Source of the DNA: an uncultured Bacilli bacterium
GTDB lineage: Bacteria > Bacillota_I > Bacilli_A > RF39 > UBA660
DNA: 18,707 bases
Reading direction: 5' to 3'
Assembly (NCBI GenBank): GCA_910583685.1
Contig: CAJTXY010000024.1
Span: 1-18,707 of the forward strand
Made by a program: the position numbers and the translations under genes. The notes beneath the pieces were generated by a model. The model had not been told where the DNA came from and ran no database searches. It was given only the letters and a program-made list of their open reading frames with translations. Positions within the stretch are counted from its first letter, which is position 1. Every line of letters starts with the position of its first letter. Positions 6,407 through 12,946 of the stretch are shown here, in pieces.

Positions 6407-7798
6407 TTAATATTTTACTTTTTCTGAGCTTTCAAAGAATGCTCTATAGCCTTCATAGGCAGAGTAAATATCATATTTGCTTGTTACTTCATATGGAGAG
6501 TGCATCGATATGACTGGTACGCCACAATCGATAACGTCGACTCCCTTATTTGCTAGAATATAAGCGATGGTCCCTCCACCACCAATATCTACTTTCCCAA
6601 GTTCTGAGACTTGATACTTTACATTACTTTTTTCAAATACCCCTCTAATATAGGCAACAAACTCTGCATTAGCATCACTTGCACCACTTTTACCACGAGA
6701 TCCTGTATATTTATTTAGCTCTACACCATAGCCTATAAAAGAAGCGTTATTTTTTTCTGATACATCTTGATAATTAGGATCTACTCCAGCTCCTACATCT
6801 GCTGATAGCATTTTAGAGTTACAATATACTTCATTTAGAGCTCCTGCACAATTTATATTTTTAAGATTTAAAATTTTATTTATAAAAAAGTCAAAGTTTT
6901 CAGAACACATTCCTGTATTTCCAACACTACCAATTTCTTCTTTATCAGCAAAAATTGCGATTTTAGTTGTAGTAGATTTTTCAGATTCTAACAAAGCTTC
7001 TAATAGTGTATAAGCACAAACCCTATCATCTTGGCCGTATGATGATACCATACTTCTGTCAAAGCCTAGGCTTCTTGCTTTAAATGCTGGTACAACTTCA
7101 AGTTCTGAACTATAAAAATCAATTTCTTTGATCCCATATTTTTCATTTAGAAGTTTTAAAATATTTTCTTTGACAGAGTCATTTTTGTCATCTGGAATAC
7201 TACCAATCACTATATTTAGACTTTCTCCTTCAATGGCTTCTGATAATTTTTTGGTGCTTTGATTTTGAGATAGATGTGGCAGTAAATCGGTAATTGTAAA
7301 GATTGGATCTTTTTCATCCTCTCCAATACAAATTTCTTGTTTTTCTCCGTTTGCTTTTACAATCACACCATGAATAGCAAGGGGAATTGCTGTCCATTGA
7401 TATTTTTTAATTCCTCCATAGTAGTGTGTTTTAAATAAGGCAAGCCGGCCGTCTTCATACACTGGATTTGGTTTTAGATCAAGTCGAGGTGAGTCAATAT
7501 GTGCTCCTACAATATTAATACCATTTTCTAATTCGTCTTTTCCAATAATAGCTGCAAAGACTGCTTTGTCGCGATTATTCAAATAAACTTTATCGCCTTC
7601 TACTAAGTGTTCTTTTTCTAGAATAGAGACGAAGCCCTCGTTTTTTAGTTTGCCAACGATTAACTTCACCGCTTCCCTCTCTGTTTTTGCTTCATTTAAA
7701 AAGTCAATATATTTGTCGCAAAAAGAAAATATTTTTTCTTTTTTACCTTCTTCTAGATTTTTCCAACCGCATACTTTTTTATTTACAATGTTTTCCAT
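6407..7798 (-). CDS. apeA: M18 family aminopeptidase (aspartyl/leucyl aminopeptidase type)
   Basis: The 463-residue protein is a full-length M18 zinc aminopeptidase, a dodecameric cytosolic exopeptidase family that removes N-terminal, often acidic, residues. Di-zinc site motifs in order are VGAHIDSPRLDLKP (H100, D102), SSYGQDDRV (D257 or D258 bridging), FADKEEIGSVG (E287/E288), LSADVGAG (D334) and VISMHSPYE (H433). GGGGTIAY (407-414) and the terminal YEGYRAFF are also typical. An AGGAGG site lies 6 bases before the ATG. The gene heads a two-gene unit with tsaC. The symbol follows the usual bacterial name for this length class; substrate preference cannot be read from sequence. Confidence 0.93.
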   Translation of the reverse strand: MENIVNKKVCGWKNLEEGKKEKIFSFCDKYIDFLNEAKTEREAVKLIVGKLKNEGFVSILEKEHLVEGDKVYLNNRDKAVFAAIIGKDELENGINIVGAHIDSPRLDLKPNPVYEDGRLALFKTHYYGGIKKYQWTAIPLAIHGVIVKANGEKQEICIGEDEKDPIFTITDLLPHLSQNQSTKKLSEAIEGESLNIVIGSIPDDKNDSVKENILKLLNEKYGIKEIDFYSSELEVVPAFKARSLGFDRSMVSSYGQDDRVCAYTLLEALLESEKSTTTKIAIFADKEEIGSVGNTGMCSENFDFFINKILNLKNINCAGALNEVYCNSKMLSADVGAGVDPNYQDVSEKNNASFIGYGVELNKYTGSRGKSGASDANAEFVAYIRGVFEKSNVKYQVSELGKVDIGGGGTIAYILANKGVDVIDCGVPVISMHSPYEVTSKYDIYSAYEGYRAFFESSEKVKY

Positions 7799-7816
7799 AA
7801 TCTTCCTCCTAACTAT

Positions 7817-7845
7817 ATCTTACCATATTTTTAAGAATTTATGAA
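7817..7845 (-). promoter_or_regulatory. Possible promoter for the aminopeptidase/tsaC unit
   Basis: On the minus strand TTCATA (7840-7845) and TAAGAT (7817-7822) are spaced 17 bases apart; each matches its consensus at 4 of 6 positions. Confidence 0.35.
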
Positions 7846-7891
7846 AATTTTGCTTTTCCTATATTTTAATTATAATTATTTACTATTCATT

Positions 7892-7929
7892 AGTATATAA
7901 AAAGAAATACTCTTTGTTGAAAAGAGCAT
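7892..7929 (-). terminator. Terminator of the unknown 356-aa gene
   Basis: On the minus strand ATGCTCTTT and AAAGAGTAT form a 9-bp stem with one G-T pair and a TCAAC loop (7907-7929). TTCTTTTTATA follows. It begins 13 bases after the stop codon of the gene at 7943-9013. Confidence 0.8.
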
Positions 7930-7942
7930 TTTTAGTTTCAAA

Positions 7943-9013
7943 TTACATTCCTCTACCGCCAAGTTCTCCATCAAAACTTGGTGCAGAAGTATCTTCCATC
8001 ATACTTGTCATCTCTGTTATAGACTCTGGTACTGGGATTGGACTAGGTATAGAAGAGGAACTTATATCTTGAACTGCCGGTTGTACAACTGCTGATTGTG
8101 CTGTCATAGTAGGCACTTCTGGTACTTGTGGTATTACAGAAACAACTGGTTGTTCTAGCAGATCTGTTGCTTCTTGAAGTCCAAGAGAAGTTTCTGCTAG
8201 AGCCCCGCTTACTACATCTGCAAGCATTTGATTATAGGCTTCTGGACTGATTGTTGACTCTTGTCGAGGTTGCGCTTCTGGTACTTTTTCTGTTAGTACC
8301 GTTGGAACCTCAACTACTGTTGCTGGTGATTGAAATTCTTTTTCCTCTGTTTCTGCTTTCTCATTTGTATTTTCCTGTGATAATGGTAACTCTGATGTTT
8401 CTGGTTGAGGTGTTATCGTAGTTGTTTGTTCTACTTCTTCTTGACTTGTTTCTATTTGTTCCTTTTCTTCAGACTCTATTGCTGATGTATTCTCCTTAAT
8501 GTTTTCTGAAATTATAGATGCATTCGCAAAAGCATTTAATGCTACTACCGATTTTCCATAAAGTCGCCCATCCAAATATGCATTTGTTAATCTTGCAAGT
8601 TCCAGTTCCGCTTTTGCTACATTCGTATTACCAAAGAGAAGACTTCTTATTTTCTCTCCATAGTTTTGGTTAGCAGCAATCGCTGCTTCATCCCTACTCA
8701 TTGTAGTAAGCATTCCCCTTCCATTTATGATAGCAGCTAGATAAGGTGCATTATCAACATTTGGCAAATTCGTTGCTAAAATTACTTTTTCCTCTTCTGT
8801 TGGATCCTCTAACATAGTTAGACCTTCTTCTTCAAACCTTTCAGGAATTCCCCGAAATTCAGAACTCCCAACTCCCCTTACTATTTTTGAATAGTCTTTT
8901 AAATATAGTATATCTCCATTACTTTCTTGATAGACTGGTATCAGTCTTTTTGACTCTATATAATTTTTTTTATATTCATTAAGCATTTCCTCAGTAACTT
9001 TTGTTTCATTCAT
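7943..9013 (-). CDS. Unrecognised protein with disordered Glu/Pro/Thr/Val-rich C-terminal half
   Basis: I do not recognise this 356-residue protein. Residues 1-165 look folded: a charged start, GDILYLKDYSKIVRGVG (33-49), a helical stretch with PYLAAIINGRGML (90-102), TMSRDEAAIAANQNYGEKIRSLLFG (104-128) and AKAELELARLTNAYLDGRLYGKS (133-155). Residues 170-250 are low complexity, rich in Glu, Thr, Pro and Gln. A second helical patch lies at 257-288, then a Pro/Val/Ser linker and the terminal SFDGELGGRGM. There is no signal peptide, membrane segment or sorting motif, so it is probably cytosolic, or on the spore if the organism makes one. ATG 9013 is chosen because AAGGAG lies 8 bases upstream; a GTG at 9022 lies within that site. 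It follows csaA by 47 bases but has its own possible promoter and a terminator. Confidence 0.7.
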   Translation of the reverse strand: MNETKVTEEMLNEYKKNYIESKRLIPVYQESNGDILYLKDYSKIVRGVGSSEFRGIPERFEEEGLTMLEDPTEEEKVILATNLPNVDNAPYLAAIINGRGMLTTMSRDEAAIAANQNYGEKIRSLLFGNTNVAKAELELARLTNAYLDGRLYGKSVVALNAFANASIISENIKENTSAIESEEKEQIETSQEEVEQTTTITPQPETSELPLSQENTNEKAETEEKEFQSPATVVEVPTVLTEKVPEAQPRQESTISPEAYNQMLADVVSGALAETSLGLQEATDLLEQPVVSVIPQVPEVPTMTAQSAVVQPAVQDISSSSIPSPIPVPESITEMTSMMEDTSAPSFDGELGGRGM

Positions 9014-9046
9014 AACACTCACTCCTTATTATTCGCTATTATAGTT

Positions 9047-9055
9047 AGTATATCA
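9047..9055 (-). promoter_or_regulatory. Extended -10 element before the unknown 356-aa gene
   Basis: The minus strand reads TGATATACT, identical to the element before yqeK; 13 bases (TTTGTGATATACT) are shared. A second TATAAT lies at 9038-9043. A GTGACA string overlapping the csaA end is 19 bases upstream. Confidence 0.4.
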
Positions 9056-9060
9056 CAAAA

Positions 9061-9390
9061 CTAACAGATTTTGTCACCATTTTTTACTTTTTGTTCTGGA
9101 TTTAATAAAACGACTCCTTGACTAGAGTCACTTCCAAGTACTAAAACTTCACTTTTGACATCTGCGATTTGTCTGGGTGGAAAGTTAACGACACCTACAA
9201 TCTGCTTTCCGATTAAGTCTTCTTCTTGATAACAAGCTGTTATTTGTGCAGATGAAGTTTTAATTCCTATTTCATCGCCAAAATCTATCTTTAGTTTATA
9301 AGCTTTCTTTTTGGCTTTTTTATTTATCGATACTTCTAAAATGGTTCCAACTCGAATGTCCACTTTTAAAAAATCATCTATTGTAATCAA
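9061..9390 (-). CDS. csaA: CsaA-type tRNA-binding-domain protein
   Basis: The 109-residue protein is a single OB-fold tRNA-binding domain, as in CsaA and the C-terminus of MetRS. Motifs are FLKVDIRVGTILE (7-19), KAYKLKIDFG (30-39), IGIKTSSAQIT (41-51), LIGKQIVGVVNFPPRQI (59-75), SEVLVLG (80-86) and VVLLNPE (93-99). The length is that of CsaA, a homodimer studied in Bacillus as a chaperone-like, secretion-related tRNA-binding protein. The start codon is TTG at 9390, supported by GGGAGG 7 bases upstream. Its promoter is back to back with the tRNA-Cys gene. Confidence 0.9.
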   Translation of the reverse strand: MITIDDFLKVDIRVGTILEVSINKKAKKKAYKLKIDFGDEIGIKTSSAQITACYQEEDLIGKQIVGVVNFPPRQIADVKSEVLVLGSDSSQGVVLLNPEQKVKNGDKIC

Positions 9391-9413
9391 AATGTTTCCT
9401 CCCGTCTATTATC

Positions 9414-9442
9414 ATCATAAAAGAATTCAATCGAAAAAGCAA
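9414..9442 (-). promoter_or_regulatory. Promoter for csaA
   Basis: On the minus strand TTGCTT (9437-9442) and TATGAT (9414-9419) are separated by 17 bases. The -10 matches 5 of 6, the -35 only 3 of 6. The transcript start would be about 16 bases before the TTG. Confidence 0.5.
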
Positions 9443-9469
9443 GAATTTACTTTTTTATTGGTCGTTTTA

Positions 9470-9534
9470 TTGACAAAAATTAAAAAATATGGGACAATTT
9501 ATACGTATCTTGATGTATGGGTTATGCATATAAT
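9470..9534 (+). promoter_or_regulatory. Promoter region for tRNA-Cys
   Basis: A perfect TTGACA at 9470-9475 is followed 17 bases on by GACAAT (9493-9498, 4 of 6). A perfect TATAAT at 9529-9534, with no matching -35, would start transcription about 5 bases before the tRNA. Either or both could be used. Confidence 0.5.
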
Positions 9535-9545
9535 AAATTAGATAT

Positions 9546-9619
9546 GGGTCTATAGCCAAGTGGTAAGGCGTGGGACTGCAACTCCCTGATCGTTGGTTCA
9601 AATCCGACTAGGCCCTCCA
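9546..9619 (+). tRNA. tRNA-Cys (anticodon GCA)
   Basis: The 74-base gene folds as a cloverleaf. The acceptor stem GGGTCTA (9546-9552) pairs with TAGGCCC (9609-9615) with one G-T pair. The D-arm is GCC/GGC with an AAGTGGTAA loop. The anticodon loop CTGCAAC has GCA at its centre and a 4-bp GGGA/TCCC stem closed by a T-T mismatch at 27-43. The T-arm is GTTGG-TTCAAAT-CCGAC. Discriminator T and an encoded CCA end it. The U73 discriminator and GCA anticodon are cysteine identity elements. It stands alone, followed by two hairpins. Confidence 0.96.
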
Positions 9620-9631
9620 GATTGATAGAAA

Positions 9632-9648
9632 ACTCGAACCTTTCGAGT
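9632..9648 (+). other. Hairpin downstream of tRNA-Cys
   Basis: ACTCGAA (9632-9638) and TTCGAGT (9642-9648) form a perfect 7-bp stem with a CCT loop, 13 bases after the tRNA. No T-run follows, so it is more likely a 3'-trailer structure than a terminator. Confidence 0.55.
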
Positions 9649-9657
9649 ATTATAAAT

Positions 9658-9685
9658 AAACGACTTATCAAAAAGTCGTTTTTAT
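9658..9685 (+). terminator. Rho-independent terminator of tRNA-Cys
   Basis: AAACGACTT (9658-9666) and AAGTCGTTT (9673-9681) pair over 9 bp, and a TTTTTAT tail follows. The adjacent 9690-9750 is AT-rich with no gene. Confidence 0.85.
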
Positions 9686-9747
9686 GTTGTTTCGTATTTC
9701 ATACTGAGTTAAGAGTTTTTTTATATTAAAACTATCTTTAGACATTC

Positions 9748-9787
9748 CAACAAAAAACAACTTACGGGATGCTTCGTCTCGTAAGTT
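9748..9787 (-). terminator. Strong terminator downstream of the LysM gene
   Basis: Bases 9759-9770 and 9776-9787 form a 12-bp stem with two G-T wobbles and a 5-base loop. Read on the minus strand, it is followed by GTTTTTTGTTGG. It lies 70 bases after the LysM stop codon. Confidence 0.8.
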
Positions 9788-9856
9788 TTCCTTCACTTAT
9801 TTTAATTGCTTTAAATATTTTTCTCTAAGTGATCCTATTTTATAAGAAGAATCTTG

Positions 9857-10306
9857 TTATTTTTGATAGGCAATTAACTGATCTGGAAGTAGAAACACTT
9901 GATCGTTATAACCTAATATTTCTGCTGGATCATGATTTACATGTCTTGCTACTTTTTGCAAAGTCTCTCCTGGTTTTGTAACATAAATACCAATTCCTTC
10001 TTTTGGAATTAATATCTGCTGGTTTGGGTAAATATACTCATTAGCGTTTAGTCCATTTAATAGTAATATATATTCTGGTGAGGTACCATTATCTCTGGCA
10101 ATACTATAGAGTGTATCTCCTGGCTTTATCGTATAAAAAATGAAAGCACTTTGTTTATTTACAGGAATTTGTAGTTTCATACCCGGCACTATTTCATAAG
10201 CGGTTTCAAGGCCATTGTTAATTACAAGTTCATAAATGGGAACTTGGAATCTTTTTGCAATAGACTCCATTGTGTCCCCTTTTTGTACTATATAAGTCTC
10301 ATACAT
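9857..10306 (-). CDS. Triple LysM-domain protein without signal peptide
   Basis: The 149-residue protein consists of three LysM repeats and little else: about 5-48 (YIVQKGDTMESIAKRF...LQIP), 57-100 (YTIKPGDTLYSIARDN...ILIP) and 107-148 (YVTKPGETLQKVARHV...LIAY). LysM binds N-acetylglucosamine-containing glycans such as peptidoglycan. There is no signal peptide, membrane helix or catalytic domain. Cytosol-made LysM proteins of this kind are often spore coat or cortex-associated in Bacilli (SafA-like), which is an inference here. ATG 10306 is preferred to the TTG at 10309; AGGAGGAG lies 7 bases before it. The third repeat is more degenerate than the first two. It lies behind the terminator of the gene at 10362. 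Confidence 0.85.
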   Translation of the reverse strand: MYETYIVQKGDTMESIAKRFQVPIYELVINNGLETAYEIVPGMKLQIPVNKQSAFIFYTIKPGDTLYSIARDNGTSPEYILLLNGLNANEYIYPNQQILIPKEGIGIYVTKPGETLQKVARHVNHDPAEILGYNDQVFLLPDQLIAYQK

Positions 10307-10343
10307 CAAAAAACTCCTCCTAGGAATATATATGCAAACATAG

Positions 10344-10370
10344 GCAAAAAAAGAAGTATTACTACTTCTT
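10344..10370 (-). terminator. Terminator overlapping the 3' end of the membrane-anchored gene
   Basis: On the minus strand AAGAAGTA (10370-10363) and TACTTCTT (10358-10351) form an 8-bp stem with a GTAA loop and run straight into TTTTTG. The left arm includes the last two lysine codons and TAG of the upstream gene, so termination is built into the coding end. Confidence 0.8.
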
Positions 10371-11597
10371 CACTACATCAAATATATTTTTGCTATTATA
10401 TAAAAGTTCTGAATGCGTCACTAATTTTCGATAACCAGTGACCAAATCGTACATTATAATATCTTGACCAGAAATAAAGAACAGGCTGTCATCTACCAAT
10501 TTTACTTCTTTCATATTCGCATCTTGAAACAGTTTCACTTTGGTATTTAAATCATTTTTCATTACATAATAGACTGTATTATCGTTTGTTACAAAATAAT
10601 ACTTATTGAAAGACTCTCGCACTAATTTAGGGTGATATAGCTCTTCCAGTTTTTCTGATTTTTCTTCTATCTGAAATGTTTCTTTATTATCTGAGACTGT
10701 ATAAATATTTTTCTCTTCCCATTTTCCATTATAGTACATAGTAGCATTCGTATCTTTATTCCCTACTTCTTTTAACTTTCTTGATTTTATATTGAAGGAG
10801 TATTCCACTTTTTTATCGCGGTCCATTATATAAACATCATCCTCTACTACCCCTAAGAAATAGCTGTCTTTAGATATTTCCGTTTCTAAATCTACAAAGT
10901 CTTTACTTTCATTCAATAAATCTACAATATAAATCCGGTTATAGGAAAAATTTTGATCTGTATTTGCAATGATATAATAATTTCCGGCTAATATTCCTAA
11001 TGTGTTTTCATAATAATCATTATCTAGAATACTTAAGTTTTTGATATGATCTTTTTTCAAAATATAAAGTCCATGATAGTTCCAGATAGACATAGTGTAA
11101 TTGGCTGGGAAGTGGTTATATAGTGTTATAATGTCTTGGGTTGAAACTATATCTGTATCTTCTAGTACATAACCTTTTGCTTGCAATGCTTCTTTCCATT
11201 TATCGAAGGAGACTCCACTTCTTTTTAAATAATCAAAACTAACCAGTTCACTATTATTTCGACATACAATTCCACCTAATTTGTTATCTTTAAAAATCGG
11301 TGCCATACAATAGACGTTTCCTTCTTGATATACTTCCACTTGGCTTAATATTTTCTTTTTTTTCTTATAGTCTTGATCATAATAGAAAATGAATTTATTT
11401 TTGTCTTTATCTAAAACTTCAAAGTTATAATAATGCTTCTTTTTTACTTTTTGAAATTGTTCTTTTACTGTATAGGTATTGTCGTTTTGAGAAAGTGTAT
11501 AATTCACTTCGTGTTTGTTAATAAAAAACATTACAGCAAATTGAAAAATAAAAAGGATAAAACCAATTGCTATAACAAATTTAATAATACGTTTCAT
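10362..11597 (-). CDS. Membrane-anchored protein with extracytoplasmic beta-propeller-like region, unknown function
   Basis: The 411-residue protein has one N-terminal membrane anchor (about 5-26, preceded by MKRIIK) and a long extracytoplasmic part of short beta-strand repeats. Several blades carry a pattern of hydrophobic strand, D/N turn and strand, such as NRIYIVDLLNES, DDVYIMDRDKK, NTVYYVMKNDLN and QDIIMYDLVTG. This resembles DUF5050-type or other irregular beta-propellers, but I cannot name the family. ATG 11597 is preferred over the ATG at 11609 because GGGTGA lies just before it. An extended -10 promoter is upstream and a terminator overlaps its end, so it looks monocistronic. No catalytic motif is visible; a sensor or cell-wall-associated role is only a guess. 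Confidence 0.7.
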   Translation of the reverse strand: MKRIIKFVIAIGFILFIFQFAVMFFINKHEVNYTLSQNDNTYTVKEQFQKVKKKHYYNFEVLDKDKNKFIFYYDQDYKKKKKILSQVEVYQEGNVYCMAPIFKDNKLGGIVCRNNSELVSFDYLKRSGVSFDKWKEALQAKGYVLEDTDIVSTQDIITLYNHFPANYTMSIWNYHGLYILKKDHIKNLSILDNDYYENTLGILAGNYYIIANTDQNFSYNRIYIVDLLNESKDFVDLETEISKDSYFLGVVEDDVYIMDRDKKVEYSFNIKSRKLKEVGNKDTNATMYYNGKWEEKNIYTVSDNKETFQIEEKSEKLEELYHPKLVRESFNKYYFVTNDNTVYYVMKNDLNTKVKLFQDANMKEVKLVDDSLFFISGQDIIMYDLVTGYRKLVTHSELLYNSKNIFDVVKK

Positions 11598-11630
11598 TCT
11601 ATCACCCATTTATTCTTATTTGTTATTTTT

Positions 11631-11639
11631 ATTATAGCA
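11631..11639 (-). promoter_or_regulatory. Extended -10 promoter for the membrane-anchored gene
   Basis: The minus strand reads TGCTATAAT, a perfect -10 with TGn extension. The -35 (TCAAGA) is poor. The transcript would start about 27 bases before the ATG at 11597. Confidence 0.6.
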
Positions 11640-11713
11640 CAGTTTTATTCCATTCTTGAGAGAAACCTGAAATTTTCTGCCAATTTTTTGACATATTCTC
11701 CATTTTTATTGTT

Positions 11714-12163
11714 TTATTCCATATGATTTCCATATTTCTTTTTCTCTTGAATCATAAAGGAAGTTATTTTTGTTTCAATTTCTGGTAAGGCCTTCTTTGC
11801 AATATTAGAAAATGTTACAAATTCTTTTACAGTATCAATATCTATTTTTCCCCAAATGATACCACTTCTTACTTTTAAGTCATTAAATAAGTCTGGTGTA
11901 ATTGAATCCATAAAATACCCAATTACAACACGGTCTCTTCCTACTAGAATTCTTTGATTTGTCAATGCTACTACTGCGGTTTCTAGAATTCCCAGCGGAT
12001 GATTATTTTTTTGAGCACAAAATACATATAGTACATCCTCTCCTGGATTTAAATGCTTTTCAATAATATTTGAATTTTTCTTTAATCTCCAAGCAATGGT
12101 TGCTTTATATTTTCTTTTAAAATCTAAGGCCTGTTCATAAACACTTTTTTTCTTTTCTTCCAT
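11714..12163 (-). CDS. PH-domain-like protein (YokE-type), possibly membrane-associated
   Basis: The 149-residue protein has a basic N-terminal helix (1-35), then a compact domain: EDVLYVFCAQKN, TAVVALTNQRILVGRD, KIDIDTVKEFV and an amphipathic C-terminal helix ending in KKKYGNHME. The VALTNQRIL motif is the hallmark of bacterial PH-like domains, where a strand with T-x-x-R-I-L precedes a turn. Known bacterial PH proteins are poorly characterised. It starts 8 bases after the stop of the thioredoxin-like gene and has its own AGGTGA, so the two are an operon. No terminator is obvious between it and the promoter at 11631. Function is unknown. Confidence 0.7.
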   Translation of the reverse strand: MEEKKKSVYEQALDFKRKYKATIAWRLKKNSNIIEKHLNPGEDVLYVFCAQKNNHPLGILETAVVALTNQRILVGRDRVVIGYFMDSITPDLFNDLKVRSGIIWGKIDIDTVKEFVTFSNIAKKALPEIETKITSFMIQEKKKYGNHME

Positions 12164-12171
12164 ATTTTCAC

Positions 12172-12750
12172 CTATTCAGAAATCATCTTATTACTTTTAA
12201 AGAATTCTATCATTGTTTCTTTATCAGTTAATCCTTCTGATTTTCCAAGAATTTTATCCTCTCCAACTACAATTGTACAAGGTGTTCCAAAACCATCTTT
12301 AAAAGTATCATCTGATTTTATTAGTTTTGATGAATCTTCGGCACTCATTTCATCTGTGTTTAAATAATAAATAGTAAGATCTTTTTCATAGGCAATATTT
12401 TTAATAATTGGACCTTGTATCTCACAATAATGACAAGTTGGTCTAGCAATATAAATAATACTTGGATTTGATTTTTCTTTTAACTCTAAGTAACGTTCTA
12501 CATTAATACTTTCTAATTCTTTTTGCTCTTCTTCTTTAATAGAAGCACTTTCTTCTTGAGCCTTGGATGATGTGTCTATCGTAGTTGTGTCATTCATTGT
12601 CGTATCTGCCTGATCTTTCTTGTTACTATCATCACCAACTTTAGTAGCCATAAAGCTAGCTCCAAAGACAATTATCAAAATCAACACAATGATAATGCCA
12701 TTTTTTAATTTATCTTTATCTATTGTAATTACATCTTTTTTCTTTTTCAT
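12172..12750 (-). CDS. Membrane-anchored thioredoxin-like protein with CHYC active site
   Basis: The 192-residue protein has a lysine-rich cytoplasmic tip (1-16), one transmembrane helix (about 17-37), an acidic Ser/Thr linker (38-80) and a thioredoxin-fold domain (84-190). The redox motif is RPTCHYC (C106, C109); the cis-proline loop is GFGTPCTIVV (P157), with an unusual extra cysteine, C158, next to the proline. The domain therefore faces outside the cytoplasm and may reduce or oxidise exported thiols. The family is close to PedC/BrcD-type accessory and other small anchored thioredoxins; exact role unknown. A GAGGAG site lies 7 or so bases before the ATG, and a good promoter is upstream. 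The PH-like gene follows in the same unit. Confidence 0.85.
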   Translation of the reverse strand: MKKKKDVITIDKDKLKNGIIIVLILIIVFGASFMATKVGDDSNKKDQADTTMNDTTTIDTSSKAQEESASIKEEEQKELESINVERYLELKEKSNPSIIYIARPTCHYCEIQGPIIKNIAYEKDLTIYYLNTDEMSAEDSSKLIKSDDTFKDGFGTPCTIVVGEDKILGKSEGLTDKETMIEFFKSNKMISE

Positions 12751-12772
12751 ACTATCTCTCCTCTACGTGCTT

Positions 12773-12801
12773 ATTATAACATAAAATTTATTCGGTGTAT
12801 A
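12773..12801 (-). promoter_or_regulatory. Promoter for the thioredoxin-like/PH operon
   Basis: The minus strand has TATACA (12796-12801, 4 of 6), a 17-base spacer, and a perfect TATAAT (12773-12778) extended by TGT. The transcript start would be about 16 bases before the ATG. The rest of 12802-12900 is AT-rich with nothing else I can support. Confidence 0.7.
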
Positions 12802-12898
12802 TAAAAATATAGAGCGAGGAACTCTTCTTATGTAAAGCTATTTATATAGATTTTATTTGTATCCCTTTGTCTCTTCTTATCTTATTGGTATTTATTAT

Positions 12899-12935
12899 AA
12901 AAAAATAGACACTCTTTCCTATTGATAGAGCGTCT
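12899..12935 (-). terminator. Terminator of the thermonuclease gene
   Basis: AGACaCTCT (12907-12915) pairs with AGAGcGTCT (12927-12935), 8 bp plus one A-C mismatch. It runs into TATTTTTTTATAA on the minus strand and TTTTCTTTTT on the plus, so it could act both ways. It starts about 12 bases after the nuclease stop. Confidence 0.75.
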
Positions 12936-12946
12936 TTTTCTTTTTA

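Noticed and set aside
9311..9541. Plus-strand open frame antisense to the csaA start
   Set aside because: It runs across the csaA promoter and tRNA promoter region and has no ribosome binding site or protein-like composition. CsaA on the other strand is clear.
9546..9620. tRNA-Cys as an integration site of a mobile element
   Set aside because: No integrase gene, no repeat of the tRNA 3' end within the window, and neighbouring genes are chromosomal in type.
11433..11726. Plus-strand open frame over the N-terminus of the membrane-anchored gene
   Set aside because: It is the complement of Lys/Asn-rich coding sequence, giving Phe/Tyr/Leu-rich noise, with no initiation signal.
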